Shown: piece by piece, positions 1 to 7,371 of the stretch
Numbering within the stretch: position 1 is the stretch's first letter
Layout of the letters: every line of letters begins with the position of its first letter
Assembly: GCA_045531235.1 (NCBI GenBank)
Contig: JAZSDQ010000089.1
Span: 1 to 32,582 of the forward strand
Reading direction: 5' to 3'
Source of the DNA: RGIG5579 sp045531235
GTDB taxonomy: Bacteria > Bacillota > Clostridia > Oscillospirales > SIG627
DNA length: 32,582 nucleotides
Program-made: the position numbers and the translations under genes
Notes under the pieces: generated by a model
The model's database searches: none
What the model was told of the DNA's origin: nothing
Seen by the model: the letters and a program-made list of their open reading frames with translations, nothing else

Positions 1-471
1 TTCAAAATTCCCAAGCTCCGCCGTACCATCGGTATCGTGTTCCAGGATTTCCGTTTGCTCCCCAATATGACTGCGTCGGAGAATATTTCTTTTGCTATGC
101 ACGTTATCGGTGAGAAAAAGAAGGTCATCCGCTCCCGCGTAGCAAGCTTTTTGAAGCTTGTCGGTCTGGAAGATAAGGGAGACTGCAAGCCTGCCGGGCT
201 TTCCGGTGGCGAGCAGCAGCGCGTTGCTCTTGCCAGAGCCCTTGTTAATAACCCCAATATCATCATTGCCGATGAGCCGACCGCCAACGTTGACCCCTAT
301 ATGGCAATTGAGATCATGGAGCTTCTTTTGAAGATCAATAAGCTTGGTAAGACCGTTATCGTCATCACTCATAACGTAAATCTTGTCAATTACTATAAGA
401 AGCGCGTGATCACCATGAAAGACGGTCAGGTCGTCAGTGACAGACAAGGAGGAATGTTCGATGAAGTTTAG
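1..471 (+). CDS. ftsE: Cell division ATP-binding protein FtsE, 5' end cut off by the window
   Basis: This is the cytoplasmic ATPase of the FtsEX complex, an ABC-type module that couples ATP hydrolysis to control of a cell-wall hydrolase at the septum or side wall. The open frame runs from base 1 (FKIPKLRRTIGIVFQDFRLLPNMT), so the gene starts upstream and the Walker A part is missing. The Q-loop (VFQDF), the signature LSGGEQQR, Walker B (IIIADEPTANVDP) and the H-loop region (VITHN) are present. About 156 of the family's roughly 225-230 residues are visible. It overlaps ftsX by 11 bases. The long frame-internal GTG at 37 is not a real start because homology continues to its left. The identification is strong from the motifs plus the ftsX neighbour. 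Confidence 0.95.
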   Translation, partial: FKIPKLRRTIGIVFQDFRLLPNMTASENISFAMHVIGEKKKVIRSRVASFLKLVGLEDKGDCKPAGLSGGEQQRVALARALVNNPNIIIADEPTANVDPYMAIEIMELLLKINKLGKTVIVITHNVNLVNYYKKRVITMKDGQVVSDRQGGMFDEV

Positions 472-1375
472 ATTTTATAATGTCGGATATTTCTTCCGCT
501 TGGCTTTCCAGGGCATCGTTCGCAATAGCTTGATGAGCCTTGCCACCGTATTCGTTCTCACTTCCGCTTTGCTGGTTACGGGAACTGCCTGGGCACTGAA
601 AGTCAACCTGGAGTATAACTTGCAGGAGATCAATACTTACAACAAGATCGTTGTTTTCGTTAATAAAGAAACCGAAGATCATTCTACCAAGCTTTTAAAA
701 GAAAAAATTGAAAAGCTGGATTCCGTGGAAAGCGTAGAATGGATCACCAAGGACGAGGTTTTAAAATCTCTGTTTGAGGATTATGGCGATTACGGCGATA
801 TTCTCCAGATGTACGGTGAGGATAATCCTTGCAAGGATGAACTTGTTATCACCTATACGGATGCTTCTAAAGTTACCGATATCGTCTATCAGATCAATAA
901 TATGAATGAAACCGAGGATACCCTGGGCACGGTAGAAAAGATCAATGACCGTCGGGACGTTGCGGAAAAGATCGATGATCTGAAAAATATTGCTTCTCTC
1001 GTGTTGACCTGGCTTATGGTGCTTTTGCTTGTAGTATCTAACTTTATTATTATGAATACCATCAAGTTGGCCGTTTATTCCCGCAGGGAAGAAGTTTCTA
1101 TTATGCGCTATATCGGCGCTTCCGGATTTTTTGTGGCGTTTCCTTTTGTGCTGGAAGGTATTATTTTAGGCCTCTTTTCTTCCGCAGCCGCATTTGGATT
1201 ACAGTATTACATTTATCAGCTGTTTGCCGTGAAGATCGTTGGCGGCAGTGGGCTTATTACCATTCTTCCTTTTACACTTATGATGAAACAGTTCATCATC
1301 GCATTCCTTGCCATCGGTGTTGGGCTCGGTGTTGTAGGAAGTCTTTTCTCGCTGCGTAAATACAACAAAGATTAA
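461..1375 (+). CDS. ftsX: Cell division protein FtsX, permease-like partner of FtsE
   Basis: FtsX is the membrane half of FtsEX. It passes the ATPase state of FtsE to an extracellular hydrolase through its outside loop. I chose ATG 461 because AAGGAGG lies just upstream (about 446-452); the in-frame GTG at 437 has no such site and lies deeper in ftsE. The 304-residue product has one N-terminal membrane helix (around LMSLATVFVLTSALLVTG), a soluble extracellular loop of roughly 130 residues, and three C-terminal helices, the expected FtsX topology with the MacB/FtsX-type core (SRREEVSIMRYIGASG). It overlaps ftsE and is followed 21 bases later by an S41-like gene and then an M23 peptidase, which is the probable regulated hydrolase. 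Confidence 0.95.
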   Translation: MKFRFYNVGYFFRLAFQGIVRNSLMSLATVFVLTSALLVTGTAWALKVNLEYNLQEINTYNKIVVFVNKETEDHSTKLLKEKIEKLDSVESVEWITKDEVLKSLFEDYGDYGDILQMYGEDNPCKDELVITYTDASKVTDIVYQINNMNETEDTLGTVEKINDRRDVAEKIDDLKNIASLVLTWLMVLLLVVSNFIIMNTIKLAVYSRREEVSIMRYIGASGFFVAFPFVLEGIILGLFSSAAAFGLQYYIYQLFAVKIVGGSGLITILPFTLMMKQFIIAFLAIGVGLGVVGSLFSLRKYNKD

Positions 1376-1396
1376 ACCTTTCTCGGAGGTGTCGGT

Positions 1397-2587
1397 TTGA
1401 AAAAGAAGATTACGGTGGGAACTGCACTGATTTTAGTGCTTTTTGCCATTCTTCTCACTTTCCAGATCACATATAGTTTTGTGGGTATGGAATACCAGAA
1501 CAAAGTGAATACCTTGACAGGGAATCGTTCGGATTTTTCACTTCTTGTTTACGCAGACGATCTGATCCGTGAAAATTCTTATCGAAGCATTGATGAAGAT
1601 GCTTTGGAGGAAGGCCTTTTGGACGGATATCTTGCTGCCCTGGGAGATCCTTATTCCCGATATCTTACTGCGGAAGAGTATTCCCAGTATAAAAAAGAAA
1701 AAGCTCCCTCCGGCGACGGCATCGGTGTAAGACTTACCCGAAACGATAAAACGGGTGCCGTATTGATCTACAGTGTTTACTCCGAATCTCCTGCAGAATC
1801 GGCGGGACTTCGTCAAGGCGACGAACTTTACCGTATCGGTGAAGATACCGTATCGGATATGAGCCTTTTTGATGTAGCCTACGCTCTTTCCGGGGAAGCA
1901 AATACCTCTGTTTCCGTTACCGTAAAAAGAGAGGTGGCTGCCCAGATCCTTGAAATGGATTTTACCATTACTCGCGGTGAGATCAAAAATAATGATGTCA
2001 GCTATGAAATGCTCAATGATACCGTAGGGTATATTCAGGTTTTTGCTTTCACAAGTGAAACTCCCGCAAGCTTTTCTTCGGCGCTGGATGCCCTAGATAG
2101 CAAAGGCGCAGGAAGTCTTGTTATTGATGTGAGAAATAATCTGGGCGAGAATCTTGAGGCTTCTCTTACAATGCTTGACCGCCTTCTTCCCGAATGTGAT
2201 ATTGCACGCATTACGGATAATAAAGGCAAGGAAACCGTTGTAAAAAGTGATGCAAACGGGATTCATCTTCCCATGACCGTTCTTGTCAATTCCTCCACCG
2301 TTGGCGGTGCAGAGCTGTTTGCCGCAGCCCTAAGAGACCAAGGCGCAGCTACCCTTGTAGGTGAGACCACCTACGGGAAGGGAATCGATCAGGCGATCTT
2401 TGAGTTGGATAACGGTTCTGCCGTGCTTCTTTCCAACCGTTCGTTCCGCCCCCCCGTATCCGAGAGTTTTGAAGATGTGGGAATAGCGCCTGATTACAGC
2501 GTTCCTCTGGATGCGAAAAACGTTTATCTCATTTCCCGAGACAAAGACACCCAACTTTTAAAGGCAATAGAAGTTCTTGGGGAATAA
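1397..2587 (+). CDS. S41 (CtpA-like) PDZ protease homologue with catalytic Ser replaced by Gly
   Basis: This 396-residue protein begins at TTG 1397, with CGGAGGT at 1384-1390. It has an N-terminal membrane helix (about residues 5-29), a short helical region, a PDZ domain (about 105-180; GIGVRL and SPAESAGLRQGDEL) and an S41 core (about 200-370; VIDVRNNLGE, then NSSTVGGAELFAAALRD, then TTYGKG). In CtpA-family proteases the nucleophile sits 25 residues before the catalytic Lys, in a motif like TASAAELF. Here Lys328 (YGKG) and Gln332 are kept, but the aligned position is Gly303 (codon GGC, 2303-2305). It is therefore probably catalytically inactive, or at least non-canonical. It lies between ftsX and an M23 peptidase, so a role in wall-hydrolase control or scaffolding is an inference. 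Confidence 0.85.
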   Translation: MKKKITVGTALILVLFAILLTFQITYSFVGMEYQNKVNTLTGNRSDFSLLVYADDLIRENSYRSIDEDALEEGLLDGYLAALGDPYSRYLTAEEYSQYKKEKAPSGDGIGVRLTRNDKTGAVLIYSVYSESPAESAGLRQGDELYRIGEDTVSDMSLFDVAYALSGEANTSVSVTVKREVAAQILEMDFTITRGEIKNNDVSYEMLNDTVGYIQVFAFTSETPASFSSALDALDSKGAGSLVIDVRNNLGENLEASLTMLDRLLPECDIARITDNKGKETVVKSDANGIHLPMTVLVNSSTVGGAELFAAALRDQGAATLVGETTYGKGIDQAIFELDNGSAVLLSNRSFRPPVSESFEDVGIAPDYSVPLDAKNVYLISRDKDTQLLKAIEVLGE

Positions 2588-2610
2588 ATAATTACCGTAA
2601 GGAGTATGTT

Positions 2611-3807
2611 ATGAAACGAATGAAACGGATCATTGCTCTGTTTCTTTGTATGACAACTTTCATTAGTTTTTCGTTGTTGTTTACTGCTGCCGATGCTTCA
2701 ACGTTAGCGCAGGATTATGAAACGAAAAACAAGCTGGAAAGCGAACTTGCTGCAATCAAAAAGCAACAGTCAGAGATCAACGCCAATCTGAAGGCTGCCA
2801 AAGATAAGGTGAACAATCAGATCCAGATCATCAATTTGTTACACGATGAAATGGAAGCCTATCAGAAAGAGCTTGAAACACTCTTTAGTTTGATTGAGGA
2901 ATATACCGCCTTAACCGATCAGAAACAAAAAGAGATCGATGCTCTCAATGAAAAAGTAAATAATAATTTCGAGTTGTTTAAAAAGCGGCTGGAATTCGCC
3001 CAGGAAAGCGGCAATATGAGCTATATTGATTTTATTCTCGGCTCATCAGATCTTTCCGATATTATTTCACGCTCCGAAGTCATCAATGATATGCTGGGTA
3101 ATGACCGCAAGATCATTGAAAGTCTGATTTCCGACCGTGAAGCCATTGAAAAAGCAAAGCAGGAAGTGGATATCGCTTTAAAAAGCTGCGAGGAAAAGCA
3201 GAAGCAGTACGAAGAAAGCGTAGCTATCCTTGAACAAAAGAGAAAAGACGAGCAGGCCTACCTTGCTCAGTTAAAGAATGATCAGGCTGCAGAGCAGGCA
3301 GCGTACAACAGAGCGCAATCTTCCAAAAAGGCTTTGGAAAAACGGCTGGATGAGATCATTCAGCAGATCGCAGATAAATCCAGTGGAAGCTACGAAGGCG
3401 ACTTCATCTGGCCTCTTCCGAAAACCACCCCCGGTTATCTTACCCAAAAGTTTAAAGGTGCCGCCCACAGCGGTATTGATATTGGTGTCGGCGGCTGGGC
3501 AAACAATGGCAAAGTTCCTGCCATTGCATCTGCTGCCGGAAAGGTCGTCCGCGTCGGCTATTGGTCCGACTGGGGTAACCTTGTGGTTGTGGATCACGGC
3601 GGTAAATATCTTACTTATTATGCACATCTGCATACCATCAGCGTTTCTTACGGGCAGCAGGTCAGCCAAGGACAGCAACTTGGTAAGATCGGTTCCACCG
3701 GTGATTCCTCTGCACCGCATTTGCATTTCGTATTTTATGCACCCGTGGGTGCTAACGGAGCGTCCATTCGTACGGATCCATTGAACTATGTTAAGGCACC
3801 CCGATAA
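2611..3807 (+). CDS. Secreted coiled-coil M23 (LytM) peptidase, probable FtsEX-controlled wall hydrolase
   Basis: This is a 398-residue secreted murein hydrolase candidate. A signal peptide covers about residues 1-30 (hydrophobic core, then ADAS). A long charged coiled coil runs from about 35 to 255 and contains the PcsB/CwlO-type patch SYIDFILGSSDLSDIISR (about 137-154). The C-terminal LytM domain (about 265-395) keeps the zinc and catalytic residues: H286 and D290 (HSGID), H339/H341 (AHLH) and H370/H372 (HLH). Unlike E. coli EnvC, it therefore looks catalytically competent. In known systems FtsEX binds the coiled coil of such proteins (PcsB, CwlO, EnvC) and relieves autoinhibition. Its place as the fourth gene of an ftsEX operon supports the same role here. 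The start has GTAAGGAG upstream. Confidence 0.9.
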   Translation: MKRMKRIIALFLCMTTFISFSLLFTAADASTLAQDYETKNKLESELAAIKKQQSEINANLKAAKDKVNNQIQIINLLHDEMEAYQKELETLFSLIEEYTALTDQKQKEIDALNEKVNNNFELFKKRLEFAQESGNMSYIDFILGSSDLSDIISRSEVINDMLGNDRKIIESLISDREAIEKAKQEVDIALKSCEEKQKQYEESVAILEQKRKDEQAYLAQLKNDQAAEQAAYNRAQSSKKALEKRLDEIIQQIADKSSGSYEGDFIWPLPKTTPGYLTQKFKGAAHSGIDIGVGGWANNGKVPAIASAAGKVVRVGYWSDWGNLVVVDHGGKYLTYYAHLHTISVSYGQQVSQGQQLGKIGSTGDSSAPHLHFVFYAPVGANGASIRTDPLNYVKAPR

Positions 3808-3848
3808 AATAAATATAAAAATATATTGATAGATTAAAGGAGTAAATC

Positions 3849-4319
3849 ATGGCAACGAAACCCACTTTTGTCACCGAGGAAGGTCTCAAAAAGCTGAAAG
3901 ACGAGCTGGAGTACCTGAAGATCACAAAACGCAAGGAAATTGCAGAAGCTCTCAAGCAGGCAAAAGCCTTTGGCGACCTCTCTGAAAACAGCGAATACGA
4001 TGAAGCGAAAAACGAGCAGGCAGAAGTGGAACGCCACATTGCCGAGCTGGAAGAAACTTTGAATAATATCGAGATCATCAAATCCACCGGTAAAAAGAAC
4101 GTCATTCACGTTGGTTCTTCCGTGAAAGTCCTGGATATGGAATTTGATGAAGAGATCACCTATACCATCGTTGGTTCCACCGAGTCCGATCCTATGGAGA
4201 ATAAGATCAGCGACGAATCTCCCATTGGTAAAGCGCTTCTCGGCGCGAAACCTAAGGATATCATTACTGCAGATACCCCCGGCGGCGCGGTAAAAATGAA
4301 AGTAATTGAAATTATTTAA
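3849..4319 (+). CDS. greA: Transcription elongation factor GreA
   Basis: GreA rescues backtracked RNA polymerase by stimulating transcript cleavage through the secondary channel. The 156-residue product has the usual length. The N-terminal coiled coil runs over about residues 8-75, with the conserved acidic tip region (FGDLSENSEYDEAKNEQ) that coordinates the catalytic magnesium, followed by the C-terminal FKBP-like domain ending SPIGKALLGAKPKDII. AAAGGAG precedes ATG 3849 at a normal distance. It lies 41 bases after the M23 gene and 32 bases before lysS; greA-lysS adjacency is common in Firmicutes. Whether it has its own promoter in the AT-rich gap at 3808-3848 cannot be decided by eye. Confidence 0.97.
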   Translation: MATKPTFVTEEGLKKLKDELEYLKITKRKEIAEALKQAKAFGDLSENSEYDEAKNEQAEVERHIAELEETLNNIEIIKSTGKKNVIHVGSSVKVLDMEFDEEITYTIVGSTESDPMENKISDESPIGKALLGAKPKDIITADTPGGAVKMKVIEII

Positions 4320-4351
4320 TCATATAGAATCACAAACAGAGGAATTGCATT

Positions 4352-5833
4352 ATGGATCAGAATCAGACACAGGAAAATTTCAGCGAGCAGGTAGCCATCC
4401 GCCGCGAGAAGCTTTTTGAATTGCAAAATCAGGGCAAGAACCCTTATGAAATTACAAAATTTGATTTTAACGCATACAGTGCAGAGATCAAGGAAAATTA
4501 CGTAGAAGGCCAGGAGAGGGAAGTCCGTGTTGCAGGCCGTATCCTCAGCCGCCGTATTATGGGTAAAGCCTCTTTCTGCAACCTTGCAGATGAAAAGGGC
4601 AATATTCAGCTGTACGTAAAGCGCGACGACGTTGGAGAAGAAGACTACGCCGCGTTCAAAAAATGGGATATCGGCGACATTATCGGCGTAGAGGGCTTCG
4701 TTTTTGTTACCCGTACCGGCGAAGTTTCCATTCATTGCCGCAAAATCTCCCTTCTTTCCAAATCTCTCATCCCCCTGCCCGAGAAATTCCACGGCCTTAC
4801 CAATACCGATATGCGCTACCGTCAGAGATATGTAGACCTTATCGTAAATCCCGAAGTGAAGGACGTATTCTATAAGCGCTCTGCCATTCTCAAGGAAGTT
4901 CGCAATTATCTTGATTCCAAGGGCTTTTTGGAAGTGGATACCCCCATTCTCGTTCCCTTGGAGATCGGCGCTGCTGCCCGTAGCTTCGCTACCCACCACA
5001 ATACGCTGGATATGGATATGTACCTTCGTATTGAAACTGAGCTTTACCTCAAGCGCCTTATCGTTGGCGGTATGCACAGAGTTTATGAAGTCGGCCGTAT
5101 CTTCCGTAATGAAGGTATGGATACTAAGCACAATCCCGAGTTTACCACTGTTGAGCTTTATCAGGCATTTACCGATTACTACGGTATGATGGATCTTGTA
5201 GAAGAGCTTTACAAGGGCCTTGCTGAGAAAATCTGCGGTAGCCTTGTGATCCCTTATCAGGGTAAGGAGATCAATATGGGCAAGTGGGAAAGAATGACCA
5301 TGGTAGAAGCCGTCAAGAAATATGCCGGCGTAGATTATAACGACTGGAAGAGCGATGAAGAAGCCCGCGCTTGCGCCAAGGAACACCACGTGGAAGTTCC
5401 TGCCAACGCTACCTGCGGTACCGTTCTTATCGAGTTCTTTGATGCTTACGTAGAAGAAAAGCTGATCCAGCCTACCTTTATCTACGATTATCCCGTAGAA
5501 AACAGCCCCCTGGCAAAGAAGAAACCCTCCAATCCCAAGTTTACCGAGCGTTTTGAGTACTTCATCAATGCCACCGAGTTTGGCAACGCCTTCTCTGAAC
5601 TTAACGACCCCATTGACCAGAAGGAACGCTTCGAAACTCAGGTTGCTGCTAAGCGTGCCGCTGAGCCGGATACCCGTGCCGAAGTGGACTACGACTACAT
5701 CACCGCCATGGAATACGGTATGCCCCCCACGGGCGGCCTCGGCTTCGGTATCGACCGCCTCGTAATGCTCCTTACCGACTCCGCATCCATCCGCGACGTC
5801 CTCCTGTTCCCCACAATGAAACCCTTAGACTAA
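4352..5833 (+). CDS. lysS: Lysyl-tRNA synthetase, class II
   Basis: LysRS charges tRNA-Lys. The 493-residue product has an N-terminal OB-fold anticodon-binding domain (about residues 55-150, VRVAGRILSRRIMGKASF) and a class II catalytic domain. Motif 2 is seen around VGRIFRNEGMDTKHNPEFT and motif 3 around GGLGFGIDRLVMLLTDS, ending in the family-typical RDVLLFPTMKPL. Length and all signature motifs are normal. It is the last gene of the plus-strand run that starts with ftsE; the first good terminator lies about 145 bases past its stop. A long open frame on the opposite strand (4316-5389) is an antisense shadow. Confidence 0.97.
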   Translation: MDQNQTQENFSEQVAIRREKLFELQNQGKNPYEITKFDFNAYSAEIKENYVEGQEREVRVAGRILSRRIMGKASFCNLADEKGNIQLYVKRDDVGEEDYAAFKKWDIGDIIGVEGFVFVTRTGEVSIHCRKISLLSKSLIPLPEKFHGLTNTDMRYRQRYVDLIVNPEVKDVFYKRSAILKEVRNYLDSKGFLEVDTPILVPLEIGAAARSFATHHNTLDMDMYLRIETELYLKRLIVGGMHRVYEVGRIFRNEGMDTKHNPEFTTVELYQAFTDYYGMMDLVEELYKGLAEKICGSLVIPYQGKEINMGKWERMTMVEAVKKYAGVDYNDWKSDEEARACAKEHHVEVPANATCGTVLIEFFDAYVEEKLIQPTFIYDYPVENSPLAKKKPSNPKFTERFEYFINATEFGNAFSELNDPIDQKERFETQVAAKRAAEPDTRAEVDYDYITAMEYGMPPTGGLGFGIDRLVMLLTDSASIRDVLLFPTMKPLD

Positions 5834-5978
5834 GAAAAACCGCATAAATACTGTGTTTTTCGAGGTTTTGGACCGCCAAAATCGTAAGCCATAAGCCAAA
5901 CTTAAGCCAATGCATGTTTTTGTGCAAAAAATGACGGTTTTAAGTGGGCAAGGCAAGAGCAAAAGTTCCAAAAATCTT

Positions 5979-6022
5979 TAAGCCATTTACACTTGAAACC
6001 GAGTGTAAATGGCTTATTTTTT
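5979..6022 (+). terminator. Intrinsic terminator, likely end of the lysS transcript
   Basis: A perfect 14-bp stem (5979-5992 with 6003-6016, loop 5993-6002) is followed by six T at 6017-6022. It is the first clear terminator downstream of lysS. The left side is also A-rich, so it may act in both directions. Confidence 0.75.
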
Positions 6023-6028
6023 ATAACA

Positions 6029-6064
6029 AAAAAACACTCTGCTGTTGCGGCAGAGTGTTTTTTG
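6029..6064 (-). terminator. Bidirectional intrinsic terminator behind the RHH gene
   Basis: The stem AAAACACTCTGC (6031-6042) pairs with 6050-6061, with a 7-base loop and A/T flanks on both sides. It starts just after the minus-strand RHH stop codon, so it probably ends that transcript and backs up the lysS terminator from the other side. Confidence 0.75.
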
Positions 6065-6065
6065 T

Positions 6066-6266
6066 TTACTTACGAGTAGGTTTTACATTTGATGCAGGAG
6101 TTATATTACCGTCAATAGCACCGTGGGCATCTTCAAAAGCTTTAATATTATCCCTTATTAAAACAAGTACCTGACTGTTAACACTTCTGCCTTCATAATC
6201 AGCAATGTATGCGATTTTATTCAACATTTCTTCTTCAATTCTAATAGAAACACTCTTGATAGCCAT
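6066..6266 (-). CDS. Small Arc/MetJ-type ribbon-helix-helix DNA-binding protein
   Basis: This 66-residue protein starts with a beta-strand-like segment (AIKSVSIRIEEEMLNKI) followed by two predicted helices (AYIADYEGRSVNSQVLVLIRDNI), the ribbon-helix-helix pattern of Arc-like repressors and antitoxins. The C-terminal 20 residues look disordered. GAGGTGA (plus-strand 6271-6277) sits properly before the ATG. Such proteins dimerise and bind short operators, often their own promoter; the AT-rich inverted repeat directly upstream (6280-6302) is a natural candidate. No toxin gene follows it. It is divergent from the broken SLOG gene. The fold call is fairly sure and the target is inference. Confidence 0.75.
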   Translation of the reverse strand: MAIKSVSIRIEEEMLNKIAYIADYEGRSVNSQVLVLIRDNIKAFEDAHGAIDGNITPASNVKPTRK

Positions 6267-6279
6267 AAATTCACCTCAT

Positions 6280-6302
6280 AATAAATATATTGTATATTTA
6301 TT
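6280..6302. promoter_or_regulatory. Perfect AT-rich inverted repeat, candidate RHH operator
   Basis: AATAAATATA (6280-6289) and its exact reverse complement (6293-6302) are separated by TTG. The repeat lies immediately upstream of the RHH ribosome-binding site, where it would overlap that gene's promoter, and it also faces the divergent SLOG gene. Autorepressor binding is inferred only from position and symmetry. Confidence 0.35.
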
Positions 6303-6373
6303 TTAGATGTATTATGTGTTACAATGTTAGAAATAGATATATGGTATATCCATTATATTTTGGAGAGAAGATT

Positions 6374-6846
6374 ATGAAATCAAGTACCGCTGCTTTTTTG
6401 GTCACAGAACCATAAACGAAACCGAGGAATTGAGGAGGAAAATAACCGAAGCTGTTGAAAGGCTGATTACTGACGAAAAAGTCGATACATTTTTATTCGG
6501 CAGTAAATCAGAATTCGACCGTCTTTGCCTTGAGCTTGTGACCAAATGTAAAGAAAAATACCCACACGTAAAACGAATCTACGTGCGAGCAGAATTCCCA
6601 TATATTAACGATGACTATTTGGCATACCTACTCAAATCCTATGACGACACTTACTATCCCGAAAAGCTCCACGGCTCAGGCAGAGCCGCCTACGTCGAGC
6701 GCAACTACGAGATGATAAAGGGCAGTAAATACTGCATTGTCTATTACGACAAATCCCACGCTCCCACCACCCGGAATAGCGGAACCAAGATCGCGCTTGA
6801 CTATGCCATAAAAAAGAGGAAAAAAGTGATACGCTTTCCAAGGTAA
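6374..6846 (+). pseudogene. SLOG/DUF1273-family protein, frameshifted near its start
   Basis: The family is recognised from CFFGHRTINETEEL, FLFGSKSEFDRLC, KRIYVRAEFPYI, YYPEKLHGSGRAAYVERN and the final GTKIALDYAIKKRKKVIRF, typical of small Rossmann-like SLOG (YpsA-related) proteins of about 150 residues that are thought to bind nucleotide ligands. GGAGAGAAG precedes ATG 6374, but that frame reads MKSSTAAFLVTEP and stops at 6413-6415. The rest of the protein (HRTIN onward) is in the -1 frame, continuous from about 6376 to the stop at 6846. Restoring one base before GCTGC would give MKSSTCCFFGHR, the family pattern, so a one-base deletion is the simplest reading. However, T TTT TTG at 6394-6400 is a canonical -1 slippery heptamer in the correct phase, so recoding or a homopolymer assembly error remains possible. 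A terminator follows directly. Confidence 0.7.
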
Positions 6847-6857
6847 AATTTATGATC

Positions 6858-6881
6858 CCCCTTGACAAGGGGTGTTTTTTT
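6858..6881 (+). terminator. Intrinsic terminator after the SLOG gene
   Basis: A short GC-rich stem CCCCTT (6858-6863) pairs with AAGGGG (6867-6872), with a GAC loop and seven T at 6875-6881. The loop region spells TTGACA, but no good -10 follows at the proper distance. Confidence 0.75.
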
Positions 6882-6891
6882 ATGCAAAATG

Positions 6892-6905
6892 ATTAAGGAC
6901 TTAAT
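6892..6905. promoter_or_regulatory. Palindrome upstream of marR, candidate autoregulatory operator
   Basis: ATTAAG-GA-CTTAAT is a perfect inverted repeat with a 2-base spacer, 28 bases before the MarR-family start codon. MarR proteins commonly repress their own operon by binding such AT-rich palindromes. Only symmetry and position support this. Confidence 0.35.
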
Positions 6906-6933
6906 TATTGCTTGACTATTAGGGGAGGATATT

Positions 6934-7371
6934 ATGAAGAAAAGGCAGACCTTGATGCGCTCTGTTGCAAAGACTCGCCGCGCTTGGAACAATTTTGTAA
7001 AGGATGTGGCAATGGAAGAGGGGATTCCCGATTCTTACAGAACCGTTTTGATGTATTTGCTTCGCCATCCCGGGTCGGGGCAGAGAAACATTGCGGAATT
7101 TGCGGGGATCACCACGTCTGCCGTAAATCAAGCGGTGAAAAATATGCTGGAGGAAGACTTTCTCATTAAGGAAACGGACAGTTCCGATAAACGCAATTCA
7201 AAATTGTACTTAACGGAAAAGGGAACGGAGGTTGCCGAAAGACTTTTTGAAAAGCTTGCTGCCGCAGACGATGCCATTACGGAAAAAATCGGTACAAAGA
7301 AAGAAGCGGAGCTGATCGCTTTTTTAGATGAGCTTACGGAGTTTATACGGAGGGATTTGACGCAATGCTGA
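6934..7371 (+). CDS. MarR-family transcriptional regulator of an ABC exporter operon
   Basis: The 145-residue protein has the MarR winged-helix layout. There are N-terminal dimerisation helices, a helix-turn-helix at about residues 45-75 (HPGSGQRNIAEFAGITTSAVNQAVKNM, shown here only to mark the region), the wing with the family-typical D-x-R-N/S motif (SSDKRNSKLYLTEKG), and C-terminal dimer helices. MarR proteins usually repress a neighbouring efflux operon until a ligand binds. GGGGAGGA precedes ATG 6934. The stop overlaps the next ABC gene by 7 bases (ATGCTGA), so regulator and transporter are translationally coupled. The ligand is unknown. Confidence 0.9.
   Translation: MKKRQTLMRSVAKTRRAWNNFVKDVAMEEGIPDSYRTVLMYLLRHPGSGQRNIAEFAGITTSAVNQAVKNMLEEDFLIKETDSSDKRNSKLYLTEKGTEVAERLFEKLAAADDAITEKIGTKKEAELIAFLDELTEFIRRDLTQC

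Larger units (their letters stand above)
5834..6065. other. Gene-free spacer with TAAGCCA heptamer repeats and two hairpins
   Basis: No convincing gene was found in these 232 bases after lysS. The heptamer TAAGCCA occurs four times in direct orientation (5885-5891, 5892-5898, 5903-5909, 5979-5985) and once inverted (6010-6016). An imperfect A/T hairpin lies at about 5913-5933. Two strong terminator-like stem-loops follow and are listed separately. The base composition and the adjoining RHH and broken SLOG genes suggest an accessory insertion after lysS, but I see no integrase, attachment repeat or IS end. Confidence 0.5.

Noticed and set aside
3278..3784. 168-codon plus-strand frame inside the M23 gene
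   Set aside because: It is out of frame with a domain that has all LytM residues; low-complexity translation.
4316..5389. 357-codon open frame antisense to lysS
   Set aside because: It is a shadow of the strongly biased lysS codons; there are no gene signals and no family resemblance.
5834..6065. CRISPR array or REP-type array from the TAAGCCA repeats
   Set aside because: The repeats are only 7 bases with irregular spacing; no spacers of constant length and no cas genes.
6862..6890. TTGACA in the SLOG terminator loop as promoter of marR
   Set aside because: The -10 at 17 bases would be CAAAAT, which is weak; not listed as a promoter, although it is not excluded.
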